Source: Bacillota bacterium (GTDB lineage Bacteria; Bacillota; Clostridia; Peptostreptococcales; Anaerovoracaceae). Taken from it: a stretch of 36,246 nt of DNA. Position numbers and translations under genes: made by a program. The stretch lies in contig JAFRVY010000116.1 in NCBI GenBank assembly GCA_017438285.1, forward strand, positions 1 through 36,246, given 5' to 3'. Under the pieces are notes generated by a model, which saw nothing but the letters and a program-made list of their open reading frames with translations, ran no database searches and was not told the origin of the DNA. Of this stretch, positions 1 to 7,385 are shown one piece after another (the first letter of the stretch is position 1; the number at the start of each line of letters is the position of its first letter).

Positions 1-392
1 CGCTTTGAGAACTGGCTTGCTCTTCTTGCCTTCTTGAGTCCGTACTTCTTTCTTTCTTTCATACGGGAATCTCTGGTCAGGAATCCAGCAGCCTTCAGAG
101 GAGCTCTGTAGCTTTCTCTGTCAGCTTCGCAAAGAGCTCTTGAGATACCATGTCTGAGCGCTCCTGCCTGTCCGGTGTATCCGCCGCCCTTAACAGTGGC
201 GATAACGTCGAACTTGCCTTCGCATCCTGCGATCTCAAAAGGTCTCTTTACTTCTCTCTTAACGATATCCAGTGCGAGATAATCGTCCAGAGGCTTGTCG
301 TTTACTGTGATCTTGCCAGTGCCAGGGATGAGTCTAACTCTAGCAACTGAAGATTTTCTTCTACCTGTTCCGTAGTACTGTGTCTTTGCCAT
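1..392 (-). CDS. rpsI: 30S ribosomal protein S9 (3' end cut by window)
   Basis: Small-subunit ribosomal protein S9, whose C-terminal tail reaches the P site of the ribosome. The translation begins [20 protein letters not shown], contains the conserved [19 protein letters not shown] stretch and ends in the typical basic tail ([17 protein letters not shown]). The window edge removes only the last base of the final Arg codon and the stop, so 130 residues are visible, the normal family length. The start at 392 is preceded by a GGAGGAAT ribosome binding site. The gene follows rplM by 20 bases, the usual L13-S9 pair, and shares its promoter. Identification is secure. Confidence 0.97.
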   Translation of the reverse strand, partial: MAKTQYYGTGRRKSSVARVRLIPGTGKITVNDKPLDDYLALDIVKREVKRPFEIAGCEGKFDVIATVKGGGYTGQAGALRHGISRALCEADRESYRAPLKAAGFLTRDSRMKERKKYGLKKARRASQFSK

Positions 393-412
393 AGTCTGAT
401 TCCTCCCTTCCA

Positions 413-841
413 CTAAATATCAAGAACTTCCGGCTTCTGAGCTGCGTGATTGTGCTCAGGACCTGCGTAAACCTTCAACTTTTTGAACATCTGTCTTCCA
501 AGCTTGCCGTTCGGCATCATACCCTTGACAGCGTGTCTAACAGCTTCTGTCGGGTGCTTTTCCATCATCTTTTCAAAAGTGGTCTCCTTCAGTCCGCCTG
601 GATAACCAGAGTGATGCTTGTAGATCTTCTCTTCTCTCTTCTTGCCTGTTACTGCAACCTTCTCTGCATTGATAACGATTACATAGTCTCCGCAATCAAC
701 GTGAGGGGTGTAGATAGGCTTGTTCTTTCCTCTGAGAATAGCGGCGATCTGTGATGCCATTCTTCCGAGGTTCTTGCCTTCTGCATCGATGACGTACCAC
801 TTACGTTCAATCTCTGCAGGCTTTGCGATAAATGAACTCAT
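413..841 (-). CDS. rplM: 50S ribosomal protein L13
   Basis: Large-subunit ribosomal protein L13, an early assembly protein of the 50S particle. The 142-residue product has the family hallmarks: a [16 protein letters not shown] segment near the N-terminus, [19 protein letters not shown] around residues 37-55, the HHSGYPGG motif and [18 protein letters not shown] towards the C-terminus. Length matches the family (about 142-147). It is the first gene of the rplM-rpsI operon, with a GGAAG ribosome binding site before the ATG and a roughly 170-base leader upstream that may be used for control. Nothing in the protein is unusual. Confidence 0.98.
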   Translation of the reverse strand: MSSFIAKPAEIERKWYVIDAEGKNLGRMASQIAAILRGKNKPIYTPHVDCGDYVIVINAEKVAVTGKKREEKIYKHHSGYPGGLKETTFEKMMEKHPTEAVRHAVKGMMPNGKLGRQMFKKLKVYAGPEHNHAAQKPEVLDI

Positions 842-1012
842 GTCGCTTCCTTTCTACCTACTAAGTTGGTCAGCTGCCAGCTTCCAACGGGTTCGGCCCT
901 GCCTACTCGGATCAGTCGATCTGTTTCGGCGAACAAAATTAACTTCTGCCGTGCTCGCTGCCGGTACATTTACCTGCTCACACGAAAAAACCGCGCCACG
1001 AACGTGACACGG
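842..1012 (-). promoter_or_regulatory. rplM mRNA leader (putative L13 leader)
   Basis: The 5' untranslated region from the predicted transcript start near 1010 to the rplM ATG is about 170 bases, long for a housekeeping gene. Two structures can be seen. At 991-1012 lies a terminator-like hairpin (separate entry). At 865-888 a second hairpin reads GUUGG-A-AGCU-GGC-AGCU-GA-CCAAC in the RNA, ending about 23 bases before the start codon. L13 leaders that bind the protein for autoregulation are known in Bacillota; assignment here is an inference from position, length and structure, not from a covariance match. Confidence 0.4.
985..1012 (-). terminator. Terminator-like hairpin at the very start of the rplM transcript
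   Basis: In the RNA sense (minus strand) the sequence forms a hairpin of about 9 base pairs (CCGUGUCAC / GUGGCGCGG with G-U pairs) closed by a GUUC tetraloop, followed directly by six U residues (985-990). It begins at or within a base or two of the predicted transcript start, because the -10 box is at 1017-1022. It could be an attenuator, a 5' stabilising stem, or a second terminator for tyrS readthrough. Confidence 0.6.
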
Positions 1013-1016
1013 AATT

Positions 1017-1045
1017 AGTATACGCTGTCATCGATGGAATGTCAA
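1017..1045 (-). promoter_or_regulatory. Promoter of rplM-rpsI
   Basis: Reading the minus strand, a perfect -35 TTGACA (1040-1045) is separated by exactly 17 bases from a -10 TATACT (1017-1022). This is one of the best SigA-type promoters in the window and sits between the tyrS terminator and the rplM leader, as expected for a highly expressed ribosomal protein operon. Confidence 0.85.
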
Positions 1046-1046
1046 C

Positions 1047-1072
1047 AAAAAAGCACCTGTTAAGGTGCTTTT
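1047..1072 (-). terminator. tyrS terminator
   Basis: A 10-base-pair perfect stem (AAAAGCACCU pairing with AGGUGCUUUU, loop of four) lies directly after the tyrS stop codon and runs into a tract of six U residues in the minus-strand RNA. It ends the prfA-sua5-rpiB-upp-tyrS transcription run. Confidence 0.9.
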
Positions 1073-1076
1073 GATA

Positions 1077-2441
1077 CTATTTCAACTCAACGAGTATTTT
1101 CTTTTTCTTGCCCTTCTCGACCAGGACTTTGCCGTCCTTGAAGGTGTCAGGCGTGATGAGGAACTTCTTGTCCGTGATCTTCTCGCCGTCGATCTTCAGG
1201 CCGCCCTGTTCGATGGTCATGAAGCCTTCGCGGTTGCTTGGAACAAGGCCCAGTTCTTTGATGAATGATACAACGCCGAGGCCGCCAAGCTCATTGCCGT
1301 CCTTGTCTGTGCTGTGAAGATCCGCTGCGGCTATCTCAACTACAGGCAGGTTTTCCATTCCGCCGCCACCGGATCCAAAAGCTGCACGGGCAGCATCCTG
1401 AGCTTTCTTCGCTTCCTCTTCTCCGTGGACGAGTTTCGTTACTTCATAAGCAAGAACTTCCTTGGCCTTGTTGATCTCCTGGCCCGGAAGTGACGAAAGC
1501 CTTTCGACTTCTTCCATTGGCAGGAATGTCAGCATGCGCAGGCATTTGTTTACATCCGCATCGCCGACGTTTCTCCAATACTGATAGAACTCATACGGCG
1601 AAGTCTTTTCAGGACTGAGCCAGAGAGCTCCCTTCTGGGTTTTGCCCATCTTCTTGCCTTCGCTGTTTGTGAGCAGGGAGAATGTCATGCCGTAAACTTC
1701 CTTGCCGACTTTCTTTCTCGTCAGGTCTACGCCGCCGATGATGTTGGACCACTGGTCGTTTCCGCCGAACTGGATCTTAACATCAAAATCTCTGGCCATG
1801 ACCATGAAGTCGTAGCTCTGCATCAGCATGTAGTTCAGTTCGAACATTGTGAGTCCGCCCTCACGATCCATTCTCTGCTTGAAGCACTCGGCTCTGAGCA
1901 TAGTGTTTATGTTAAAGAGCGAACCGATCTCACGCAGGAAGTCGATGTAGTTCAAAGGCCTCAGCCAGCGCGCGTTGTTGACTGCGATGGCTTTGCCAGG
2001 TTCCGGCTCCTTGTTCTCGTGGCCCGGCGCGTATACTCCGTCGTTACCCTCGTATTTCCATTCTTCGTCGAAGTCCAGGAACTGATCAAACAGTCTCTTG
2101 AACTGCTCGCAGTTGTGTTCGATAGTATCGATATCCATAACCTGACGCATGTCGGTTCTTCCTGACGGGTCTCCAACCATGCCGGTACCGCCTCCGATGA
2201 GAACGACCGGAGTGTGTCCGAACTTCTGCATGTACATCATGATGATGACCTGCATGAAGTGACCTACATGCAGGCAGTCTGCTGTCGGGTCGAATCCGAT
2301 GTAGAACTTGACCTTTTCGTTCTGCAAAAGCTCACGGACTTTCTCCTCGTCTGTCGACTGCTCGATGAATCCGCGCTCTTTCAGTACATCATATACGTTT
2401 GTGTGTTTACTGACATTGTCAGGGATGAAATCAAACTTCAT
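1077..2441 (-). CDS. tyrS: Tyrosyl-tRNA synthetase
   Basis: Charges tRNA-Tyr with tyrosine using ATP in the cytoplasm. Class I signature motifs are present: HVGH (residues 58-61, the HIGH motif) and KMGKT (264-268, the KMSKS motif), with the TyrRS-specific GGNDQWSNIIGG at about 226-237. A C-terminal S4-like RNA-binding region follows from about residue 385. The ATG at 2441 (MKFDFIPDN) is chosen over an in-frame ATG 14 codons earlier because GGAGGAAG lies just before it. The product is then 454 residues; the family is usually 400-425, the extra length coming mainly from an insert around residues 128-150 rich in Glu, Asp and Gly. It is the last gene of its run and has its own terminator. Confidence 0.96.
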   Translation of the reverse strand: MKFDFIPDNVSKHTNVYDVLKERGFIEQSTDEEKVRELLQNEKVKFYIGFDPTADCLHVGHFMQVIIMMYMQKFGHTPVVLIGGGTGMVGDPSGRTDMRQVMDIDTIEHNCEQFKRLFDQFLDFDEEWKYEGNDGVYAPGHENKEPEPGKAIAVNNARWLRPLNYIDFLREIGSLFNINTMLRAECFKQRMDREGGLTMFELNYMLMQSYDFMVMARDFDVKIQFGGNDQWSNIIGGVDLTRKKVGKEVYGMTFSLLTNSEGKKMGKTQKGALWLSPEKTSPYEFYQYWRNVGDADVNKCLRMLTFLPMEEVERLSSLPGQEINKAKEVLAYEVTKLVHGEEEAKKAQDAARAAFGSGGGGMENLPVVEIAAADLHSTDKDGNELGGLGVVSFIKELGLVPSNREGFMTIEQGGLKIDGEKITDKKFLITPDTFKDGKVLVEKGKKKKILVELK

Positions 2442-2477
2442 TACTTCCTCCAAAAAACAAAAAATACGGAACCCAAA

Positions 2478-2503
2478 GCGCACCTGCTGTTCCGCAGGTG
2501 TGC
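2478..2503 (-). repeat. Inverted repeat between upp and tyrS
   Basis: A 7-base-pair perfect stem (CACCUGC / GCAGGUG, loop of six) with flanking complementary bases lies in the 99-base upp-tyrS gap. In the minus-strand RNA it is followed by UUUGGG rather than an uninterrupted U tract, so it is a poor intrinsic terminator. It may be a processing site or a partial attenuator. The gap is too short for a full tyrosine T-box, and I see no T-box sequence. Confidence 0.4.
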
Positions 2504-2540
2504 CTTGCGTCGCGTTGGTGTTCTTAAATACTAGCTCGTT

Positions 2541-3170
2541 TTACTTCGTACCAAAGATTCTGTCGCCTGCATCTCCGAGGCCCGGAACGATGTAAGCGTT
2601 TTCGTTGAGGCAACTGTCTGTCGCTGCGATGTAGATGTCTACATCAGGGTGTGCTTCCTGCAGAACCTTGATTCCTTCAGGTGCTGCGATCAGGCACAGG
2701 AATACGATGTCCTTGCCGCCTCTTGCCTTTACGAAATCGATTGCTGCAACAGCACTTCCGCCGGTTGCGAGCATCGGGTCTGTAACCAGGATCTTTCTCT
2801 TGTCGATGTCTTCCGGCATCTTGCAGTAGTATTCTACCGGCTCGTGAGTTTCAGGATCTCTGTACAGACCAACGTGTCCTACCTTGGCATTTGGAATGAT
2901 TTCGAGAACTCCGTCAACCATACCCAGTCCTGCTCTGAGGATCGGAACGATAGCAACATCTTCGCCCTTGAGCATCTTTACCTTAGTTGCGCAAATTGGT
3001 GTTTCGATGTCGACGTCCTCAAGCTTCAGGTCGCGAGTGGACTCGTAAGTCATAAGCATTGCGATCTCTTTGACAAGCTGTCTGAAGTCTCTCGTGTTCG
3101 TGTTCTTGTCTCTGATCTGCGCAACCTTGTGCTGAATCAACGGATGATCGAAAACATAGATTTTTCCCAT
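2541..3170 (-). CDS. upp: Uracil phosphoribosyltransferase
   Basis: Pyrimidine salvage enzyme that makes UMP from uracil and PRPP. The 209-residue product has family length. The PRPP-binding loop is clear ([12 protein letters not shown], about residues 129-140), as is the uracil-binding C-terminal region ([16 protein letters not shown]). The N-terminal stretch with THR-like [17 protein letters not shown] is also typical. The start at 3170 ([11 protein letters not shown]) matches other UPRTs and has an AGGA ribosome binding site. It follows rpiB by 33 bases; ribose-5-phosphate isomerase upstream feeds the pentose phosphate pool from which PRPP is made, a common gene neighbourhood in Clostridia. 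Confidence 0.97.
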   Translation of the reverse strand: MGKIYVFDHPLIQHKVAQIRDKNTNTRDFRQLVKEIAMLMTYESTRDLKLEDVDIETPICATKVKMLKGEDVAIVPILRAGLGMVDGVLEIIPNAKVGHVGLYRDPETHEPVEYYCKMPEDIDKRKILVTDPMLATGGSAVAAIDFVKARGGKDIVFLCLIAAPEGIKVLQEAHPDVDIYIAATDSCLNENAYIVPGLGDAGDRIFGTK

Positions 3171-3203
3171 TTTGTCCTGCCTTTCTTATATATAAAACAA
3201 TGA

Positions 3204-3641
3204 TTAACACATTTCATCCAGCATTTCCGTGCGGCGCTTGTGCCTGCCGCCCTCGAACTCGGTGTCGAGCCATGCCTTTGTGATTTCCAGAGCCAGATCC
3301 GGGTCTGTCGTTCTGCCGCCCATCGCCAGCATGTTGGCGTTGTTGTGCTTTCTCGTCATCTCTGCCATCTCCACGCTCGTGCAAAGGCCGCAGCGTATGC
3401 CTTTGACCTTGTTGGCCGCGATCGAAATACCGATGCCGGTGCCGCAGCAGACGATGCCTCTGTCGGCTTTGCCGCTTGCGACCGCCTCCGCACAGGCTTT
3501 GCCGTAGATCGGATAGTCGACGGATTCCTCGGAGTCCGTTCCCAGATCCACGATCTGTATGTCGTTTCTGGTTCTCAGATATTCCTTGACTGTTTCTTTC
3601 AGCTGATAACCGCCATGGTCACTTGCAATTGCAATAATCAT
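3204..3641 (-). CDS. rpiB: Ribose-5-phosphate isomerase B
   Basis: Interconverts ribulose 5-phosphate and ribose 5-phosphate (RpiB/LacAB family). The 145-residue product starts with the MIIAIASDHGGYQLK signature; the active-site cysteine region is GIVCCGTGIGISIAANK (about residues 62-78), and NNANMLAMGGR (about 101-111) is the conserved phosphate-binding stretch. Length is normal. It lies 18 bases after sua5 and 33 bases before upp, so it is probably co-transcribed with both. Some RpiB relatives act on allose or galactose 6-phosphates; the neighbourhood favours the ribose enzyme. Confidence 0.95.
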   Translation of the reverse strand: MIIAIASDHGGYQLKETVKEYLRTRNDIQIVDLGTDSEESVDYPIYGKACAEAVASGKADRGIVCCGTGIGISIAANKVKGIRCGLCTSVEMAEMTRKHNNANMLAMGGRTTDPDLALEITKAWLDTEFEGGRHKRRTEMLDEMC

Positions 3642-3659
3642 CTTTCTCCTCCTGCAGTC

Positions 3660-4691
3660 CTATACCTTGGTGATGTTGTATCCTGCCGATTTGAGCATGC
3701 GGTTCATGACCGCAAAACCTACGCCGTCTGTGTCACTGAGCGCGCCGGCCAGGATCATGTCCACGCCTTCGCTGTCCATGTCTCTGAGCTTCGCGAAGAA
3801 GTCGTGGGCCGCTTCAATGAAGGCCCTCTCCTCAAAGAGGATGACGCCGACCTTGTTGCCCAGTCTCTCGTTCAAAGTCTTGAGCCGTTCGATCTCCGCG
3901 ATGACTTTGTCCCGCTGTCCCTCAACGACCAGCATGTCGGCCTTCGGTGCATAGTGTTTGTATTTCATGCCCGGTGATTTCGGTTTGAAGTCGCTCTCGC
4001 TGACGCCGTCTGCAGGATCCGCCTGCACGTGCTTCGCCGCTTCGGTCAAAGACTTGTCGTAGACGACTTCCTTGCCCAGCGCCGCTTCAATGCTCTCCGC
4101 TGTGATGATGCCGGGACGCAGTATGGTCGGAACCTCGCCCGTCAGATCCAGCACTGTGGATTCGATGCCTACGCGGCAATCGTCTCCTACGATGATGGCG
4201 TCGACCTTGCCGTCGAGATCGGCGATGACGTCCTTTGCTCTCGTCGGGCTCGGGCTTCCGCTCAGGTTGGCGCTCGGCGCTGCGATCGGACATCCGGCCA
4301 TGTTGATCAGGTCAATGGCAGGTCCGCTGTCCGGCAGTCTGACTGCAACCGTGTCGAGACCGCCTGTCGTTCTGTCGGGAACAGACGGCTTTTTCTTCAC
4401 GACCAGGGTCAAAGGTCCCGGCCAGAAGTTGTCGATCAGGGATACGATGTCGGGGCTGAGCATTCTGGTCAGCTGTCCGATATCGCTTGCCCTTGCGATG
4501 TGTACGATCATCGGGTTGTCGCTCGGTCTGCCTTTGGCCTCATAGACTCTGGCGACTGCATCGGCGTTCAGCGCATCCGCGCCCAGTCCATAGACTGTCT
4601 CTGTCGGAAAGGCGACAAGCCCGCCCTCGCGGATGATTCGCGCCGCAGTTTCTATATCTTTCTTATCAGTTGTGAGTATTAATGTCTTCAT
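3660..4691 (-). CDS. sua5: Threonylcarbamoyl-AMP synthase, Sua5 type
   Basis: Makes threonylcarbamoyl-AMP from threonine, bicarbonate and ATP, the first step in N6-threonylcarbamoyladenosine (t6A37) formation on ANN-decoding tRNAs. The N-terminal YrdC/TsaC domain (about 1-205) carries GGLVAFPTETVYGLGADA, the KGRPSDNPMIVHIA motif and SANLSGSPSP. The remaining part, to residue 343, is the Sua5 C-terminal domain joined by a linker containing SPGMKYKHYAPKA, which is the typical Sua5 linker. So this is the two-domain form (also called ywlC in Bacillus), not the short TsaC. It begins 2 bases after the prfA stop, suggesting translational coupling. Confidence 0.95.
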   Translation of the reverse strand: MKTLILTTDKKDIETAARIIREGGLVAFPTETVYGLGADALNADAVARVYEAKGRPSDNPMIVHIARASDIGQLTRMLSPDIVSLIDNFWPGPLTLVVKKKPSVPDRTTGGLDTVAVRLPDSGPAIDLINMAGCPIAAPSANLSGSPSPTRAKDVIADLDGKVDAIIVGDDCRVGIESTVLDLTGEVPTILRPGIITAESIEAALGKEVVYDKSLTEAAKHVQADPADGVSESDFKPKSPGMKYKHYAPKADMLVVEGQRDKVIAEIERLKTLNERLGNKVGVILFEERAFIEAAHDFFAKLRDMDSEGVDMILAGALSDTDGVGFAVMNRMLKSAGYNITKV

Positions 4692-4693
4692 TC

Positions 4694-5755
4694 TCAGAAT
4701 GCCTTCATCTTCTCGGCCTGATCGTTTGTGATCAGTCCGTCAATAACCTCGTCCATTTCACCGTCGAGGAAGGATTCAAGCTTGTATATGGTCAGTCCGA
4801 TGCGGTGATCGGAGACTCTGCCCTGCGGGAAGTTGTAGGTTCTGATTCTCTCGCTTCTGTCGCCGGAACCGACCTGGCTCTTTCGCTGCCCCGCGATCTC
4901 GTCCTGCTGCTTTTGCATCTCCAGATCGTACAGTCTGGCTTTGAGAACCTTGAAGGCTTTGTCCTTGTTCTTGATCTGTGACTTTTCGTCCTGGCATGTG
5001 ACGACCAGCCCCGTCGGAATGTGAGTCAGTCTGACTGCAGAGTCCGTGGTGTTTACACACTGTCCGCCGTTTCCGGAGGCTCTGTAAACATCGACTCTGA
5101 CATCGTTCGGATCCAGATTGACTTCGACGTCGTCGACCTCAGGAAGCACGGCGACCGTTGCAGCCGATGTATGAACTCTGCCGCTGGATTCCGTTTCCGG
5201 AACGCGCTGCACGCGGTGTGCGCCGCTCTCGAACTTGAGTCTGGAATAGGCGCCTTTGCCCTTGATGAGCATAACGGCTTCCTTGACGCCGCCAAGCCCT
5301 GTATCGTTCAGGTCCATGAGTTCGGTCTTCCAGCGATTGCGCTCCGCATATCTGGTGTACATCCTGAGCAGATCCGCGCCAAAGAGAGCGGCTTCTTCAC
5401 CGCCCGTTCCGGCTCTGATCTCCAGGATGACGTTCTTGTCGTCGTTCGGGTCCTTCGGCAGAAGCAAAACCTTGAGTTCCTCTTCGTTCTGCTCGATCTG
5501 CTCTTCCAGATCACCGATCTCCATCTTGGCCAGTTCGCGCATTTCCTCGTCGCCCTCTTCGAGCATTTCCTTGGCTTCGGCCAGATCGTTCTTTGCCTTT
5601 TTGTACTCCGTGTATTTCTTTACAATAGGCTCCATGTCGCCCATTTCCTTGATGTACTTCTGCCACAAAGGCTGGTTGTTTATGACATCAGGATCGGACA
5701 CCTGCCTGGATAATTCATCGTATTTTTCAGTTATAAAATCAAGTTTGTCGAACAT
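4694..5755 (-). CDS. prfA: Peptide chain release factor 1
   Basis: Recognises UAA and UAG stop codons and triggers peptide release. The 353-residue product has the GGQ catalytic motif (230-232) and the RF1-type tripeptide PxT as PET (186-188, in [16 protein letters not shown]), which separates it from RF2 (SPF). The residue after GGQ is Cys ([13 protein letters not shown]) where many RF1 proteins have His. The RF1 core [14 protein letters not shown] is at about 116-129. Start at 5755 has an AAAGGAGA ribosome binding site. In many bacteria prmC, the methyltransferase acting on the GGQ glutamine, follows prfA; here sua5 follows after 2 bases. Confidence 0.97.
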   Translation of the reverse strand: MFDKLDFITEKYDELSRQVSDPDVINNQPLWQKYIKEMGDMEPIVKKYTEYKKAKNDLAEAKEMLEEGDEEMRELAKMEIGDLEEQIEQNEEELKVLLLPKDPNDDKNVILEIRAGTGGEEAALFGADLLRMYTRYAERNRWKTELMDLNDTGLGGVKEAVMLIKGKGAYSRLKFESGAHRVQRVPETESSGRVHTSAATVAVLPEVDDVEVNLDPNDVRVDVYRASGNGGQCVNTTDSAVRLTHIPTGLVVTCQDEKSQIKNKDKAFKVLKARLYDLEMQKQQDEIAGQRKSQVGSGDRSERIRTYNFPQGRVSDHRIGLTIYKLESFLDGEMDEVIDGLITNDQAEKMKAF

Positions 5756-5781
5756 GTACTTCTCCTTTACTCTAACTCGCT

Positions 5782-5790
5782 ATTATAACA
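5782..5790 (-). promoter_or_regulatory. Extended -10 promoter of the prfA run
   Basis: In the minus-strand sense TGTTATAAT forms an extended -10 element (TGn plus perfect TATAAT), 26 bases before the prfA ATG. No good -35 is visible upstream, which is often tolerated when the TG extension is present. It lies just downstream of the terminator of the preceding gene. Confidence 0.65.
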
Positions 5791-5804
5791 GAAATCAGGC
5801 CTCT

Positions 5805-5833
5805 AAAAAAGTCGAAACGTAAAGTTTCGACTT
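5805..5833 (-). terminator. Terminator after the thioesterase gene
   Basis: A perfect 10-base-pair stem (AAGUCGAAAC / GUUUCGACUU, loop of five) followed by a run of six U residues in the minus-strand RNA lies 5 bases after the thioesterase stop codon. It separates the 5838-7319 gene pair from prfA. Confidence 0.92.
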
Positions 5834-5837
5834 AATT

Positions 5838-6272
5838 TCACTTGTTTTTTCTGAAGAAGCTGTCCGCTTCCTCTCTCCATTTGATTTCTTCCTCGCCGGA
5901 CGGTTCGTCGAGGGTAAGTCCATGGGAAACAGGCGTCCCCTTTTCCGGGTCTACCGACACGAAGGTCGTATACCCCTCAGCCATCAATTCACCCGTCTTC
6001 TCGTTGTAGAGTCCGACTCTGATCGTGAGACTCGTTCTGCCGGTCCTGACGATCAGCCCCTCGTAATAGACGATGTCTCCCGGGTTGACGGATTTATAGA
6101 AATCAAACTTATGGGTGTTCTTGTAAAGCAATCCCTGGGGATCGCCGTACTCACAGTTGACTACAATAAATGAAGTCTCAACCATCCATTCGATGGCCTG
6201 GCCTGCGTACAGGTTGCCATGATGGTTGAGGTGCTCCATCCTTATCATTCGTGATGCCTTGTATCTCTTCAT
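5838..6272 (-). CDS. Hotdog-fold acyl-CoA thioesterase (YkhA/BFIT-like)
   Basis: A 144-residue protein of the hotdog acyl-CoA hydrolase family, predicted to cleave acyl-CoA to free acid and CoA in the cytoplasm. Family-like features are the N-terminal MEHLNHHGNLYAGQAIEWMVE segment (equivalent to the N-x-x-G-x-x-F/Y-x-G helix of YkhA/YciA enzymes), FDFYKSVNPGDIVYYEG in the middle and the strand pattern TSLTIRVGLYNEKTGELMAEGYTTFVSVD. The chain length the enzyme prefers cannot be told from sequence. It starts 3 bases after the stop of the acidic membrane protein gene, so the two form an operon ending at the 5805 terminator. No functional link between the two is evident. Confidence 0.8.
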   Translation of the reverse strand: MKRYKASRMIRMEHLNHHGNLYAGQAIEWMVETSFIVVNCEYGDPQGLLYKNTHKFDFYKSVNPGDIVYYEGLIVRTGRTSLTIRVGLYNEKTGELMAEGYTTFVSVDPEKGTPVSHGLTLDEPSGEEEIKWREEADSFFRKNK

Positions 6273-6275
6273 CGC

Positions 6276-7319
6276 TTACTTGATAAAACGCCTTTCTCTC
6301 TTCAGTGGGATATCGTCAAAATCTTCGTCGTCATCATCATCTTCGATTTCCGGCTCGAAATATCCGGACAGCTTATCTTCGATCTTATTGATGTTGCCTT
6401 CGATCTTATTGATATTATCTTCGAGTCTGATTTTCTGACGTTTCTCTGTCTCTTCGAACTTGATGGTCATGATCTCACGGATCATCTCAGCTTCCTTAGT
6501 CAGGTCGACGATCTTCGCAGTCATATCTTCTCTGACCTCACCGACAGCTTCTCTGATCTTATCTTCGATCGGTTCTTTCTCGACGGATTCCGGTCTGCTT
6601 GCGTCTGCCTCAGCCTTTGCAGCTTCTGCTTCAGCCTGCGCTTCTTCGCCGCTCCTGGTGACGACCTGAACGACGGTAGCTTTGCCGCTTCTGAACTCCT
6701 TGACCGCACGGCCGATGCCGAGAGAAATCAAGCCCAGCCCAAGGTATGGAACGAAGTGTTCGATGACGTACTGGATGCAGTTGGACCACATATTACCGAA
6801 GGTCGCATCATATGATGCAAGATAGGTCTTCATGTATGCGACCGCTGTGAACAGCATGAACACGGATACCACCAGGAAGATGATGCCGATGATATAGAAG
6901 GCGATCGTGAAGCCCGGTGTTTTCGCCTGCACCTCGGCAGCCGCCTTCTCGGCGATCGCCTCGGCCTTCTCCTCAGCTTCTTTCACCTCTTCTGCTGCTT
7001 CTTCCGCTTCGTCCTCGGTTTCCTCAGCTTCTTCTTCGGCTTCCTCGGCTTCCTCTTTTTCCTCTTCGGCGTCTTCGGCTTCTTCAGTCTTTTTGTCCGC
7101 GTCTTCGGCTTCGTCTGCAGCCTCTTCTGCTTCCTCGGCGGCCTCTTCAGCCACGTCTTCTACAGTCTCCGCCGCCGCCTCAACAGCCTCTTCTTCAACT
7201 GTTTCTTCAGCCTCTTCTTCGACCGTTTCTTCAGCCTCGATTACTTCCTTTTCTACCTTTTCTTTTATTTCAACATTCTTGTTTTTCTTATTCTTTTTCT
7301 TTCTTTGCTTTGAGCTCAT
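6276..7319 (-). CDS. Acidic coiled-coil protein with two membrane segments
   Basis: I do not recognise a named family. The 347-residue protein has a short lysine-rich start (about 1-24), then about 100 residues made almost only of Glu, Ala, Val and Asp with helical, coiled-coil-like spacing (25-130). Two hydrophobic segments follow (about 137-163 and 187-205), then a second charged helical region. Near 300-316 there is a tandem NINKIEG/NINKIED heptad unit, and the end has an Asp-rich run (326-336) and a basic tail. Start at 7319 is preferred over an ATG 7 codons earlier because of the GCGAGGA ribosome binding site. A membrane-anchored structural or scaffold role is possible but unproven. It is followed after 3 bases by the thioesterase. 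Confidence 0.6.
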   Translation of the reverse strand: MSSKQRKKKNKKNKNVEIKEKVEKEVIEAEETVEEEAEETVEEEAVEAAAETVEDVAEEAAEEAEEAADEAEDADKKTEEAEDAEEEKEEAEEAEEEAEETEDEAEEAAEEVKEAEEKAEAIAEKAAAEVQAKTPGFTIAFYIIGIIFLVVSVFMLFTAVAYMKTYLASYDATFGNMWSNCIQYVIEHFVPYLGLGLISLGIGRAVKEFRSGKATVVQVVTRSGEEAQAEAEAAKAEADASRPESVEKEPIEDKIREAVGEVREDMTAKIVDLTKEAEMIREIMTIKFEETEKRQKIRLEDNINKIEGNINKIEDKLSGYFEPEIEDDDDDEDFDDIPLKRERRFIK

Positions 7320-7354
7320 TTCTATCCTCGCTTTCCCCAATCATATACCAACCC

Positions 7355-7363
7355 ATTATACCA
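7355..7363 (-). promoter_or_regulatory. Extended -10 promoter upstream of the acidic membrane protein
   Basis: The minus strand reads TGGTATAAT, a TGn extension plus a perfect TATAAT, about 36 bases before the ATG at 7319. No convincing -35 is present. It sits in the 66-base gap after the ABC exporter genes. Confidence 0.6.
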
Positions 7364-7385
7364 CAACAGTACCGGCTTTTATATA

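Noticed and set aside
2442..2540. Tyrosine T-box riboswitch before tyrS
   Set aside because: The gap is only 99 bases and lacks the T-box sequence and the specifier stem; just a simple hairpin is present.
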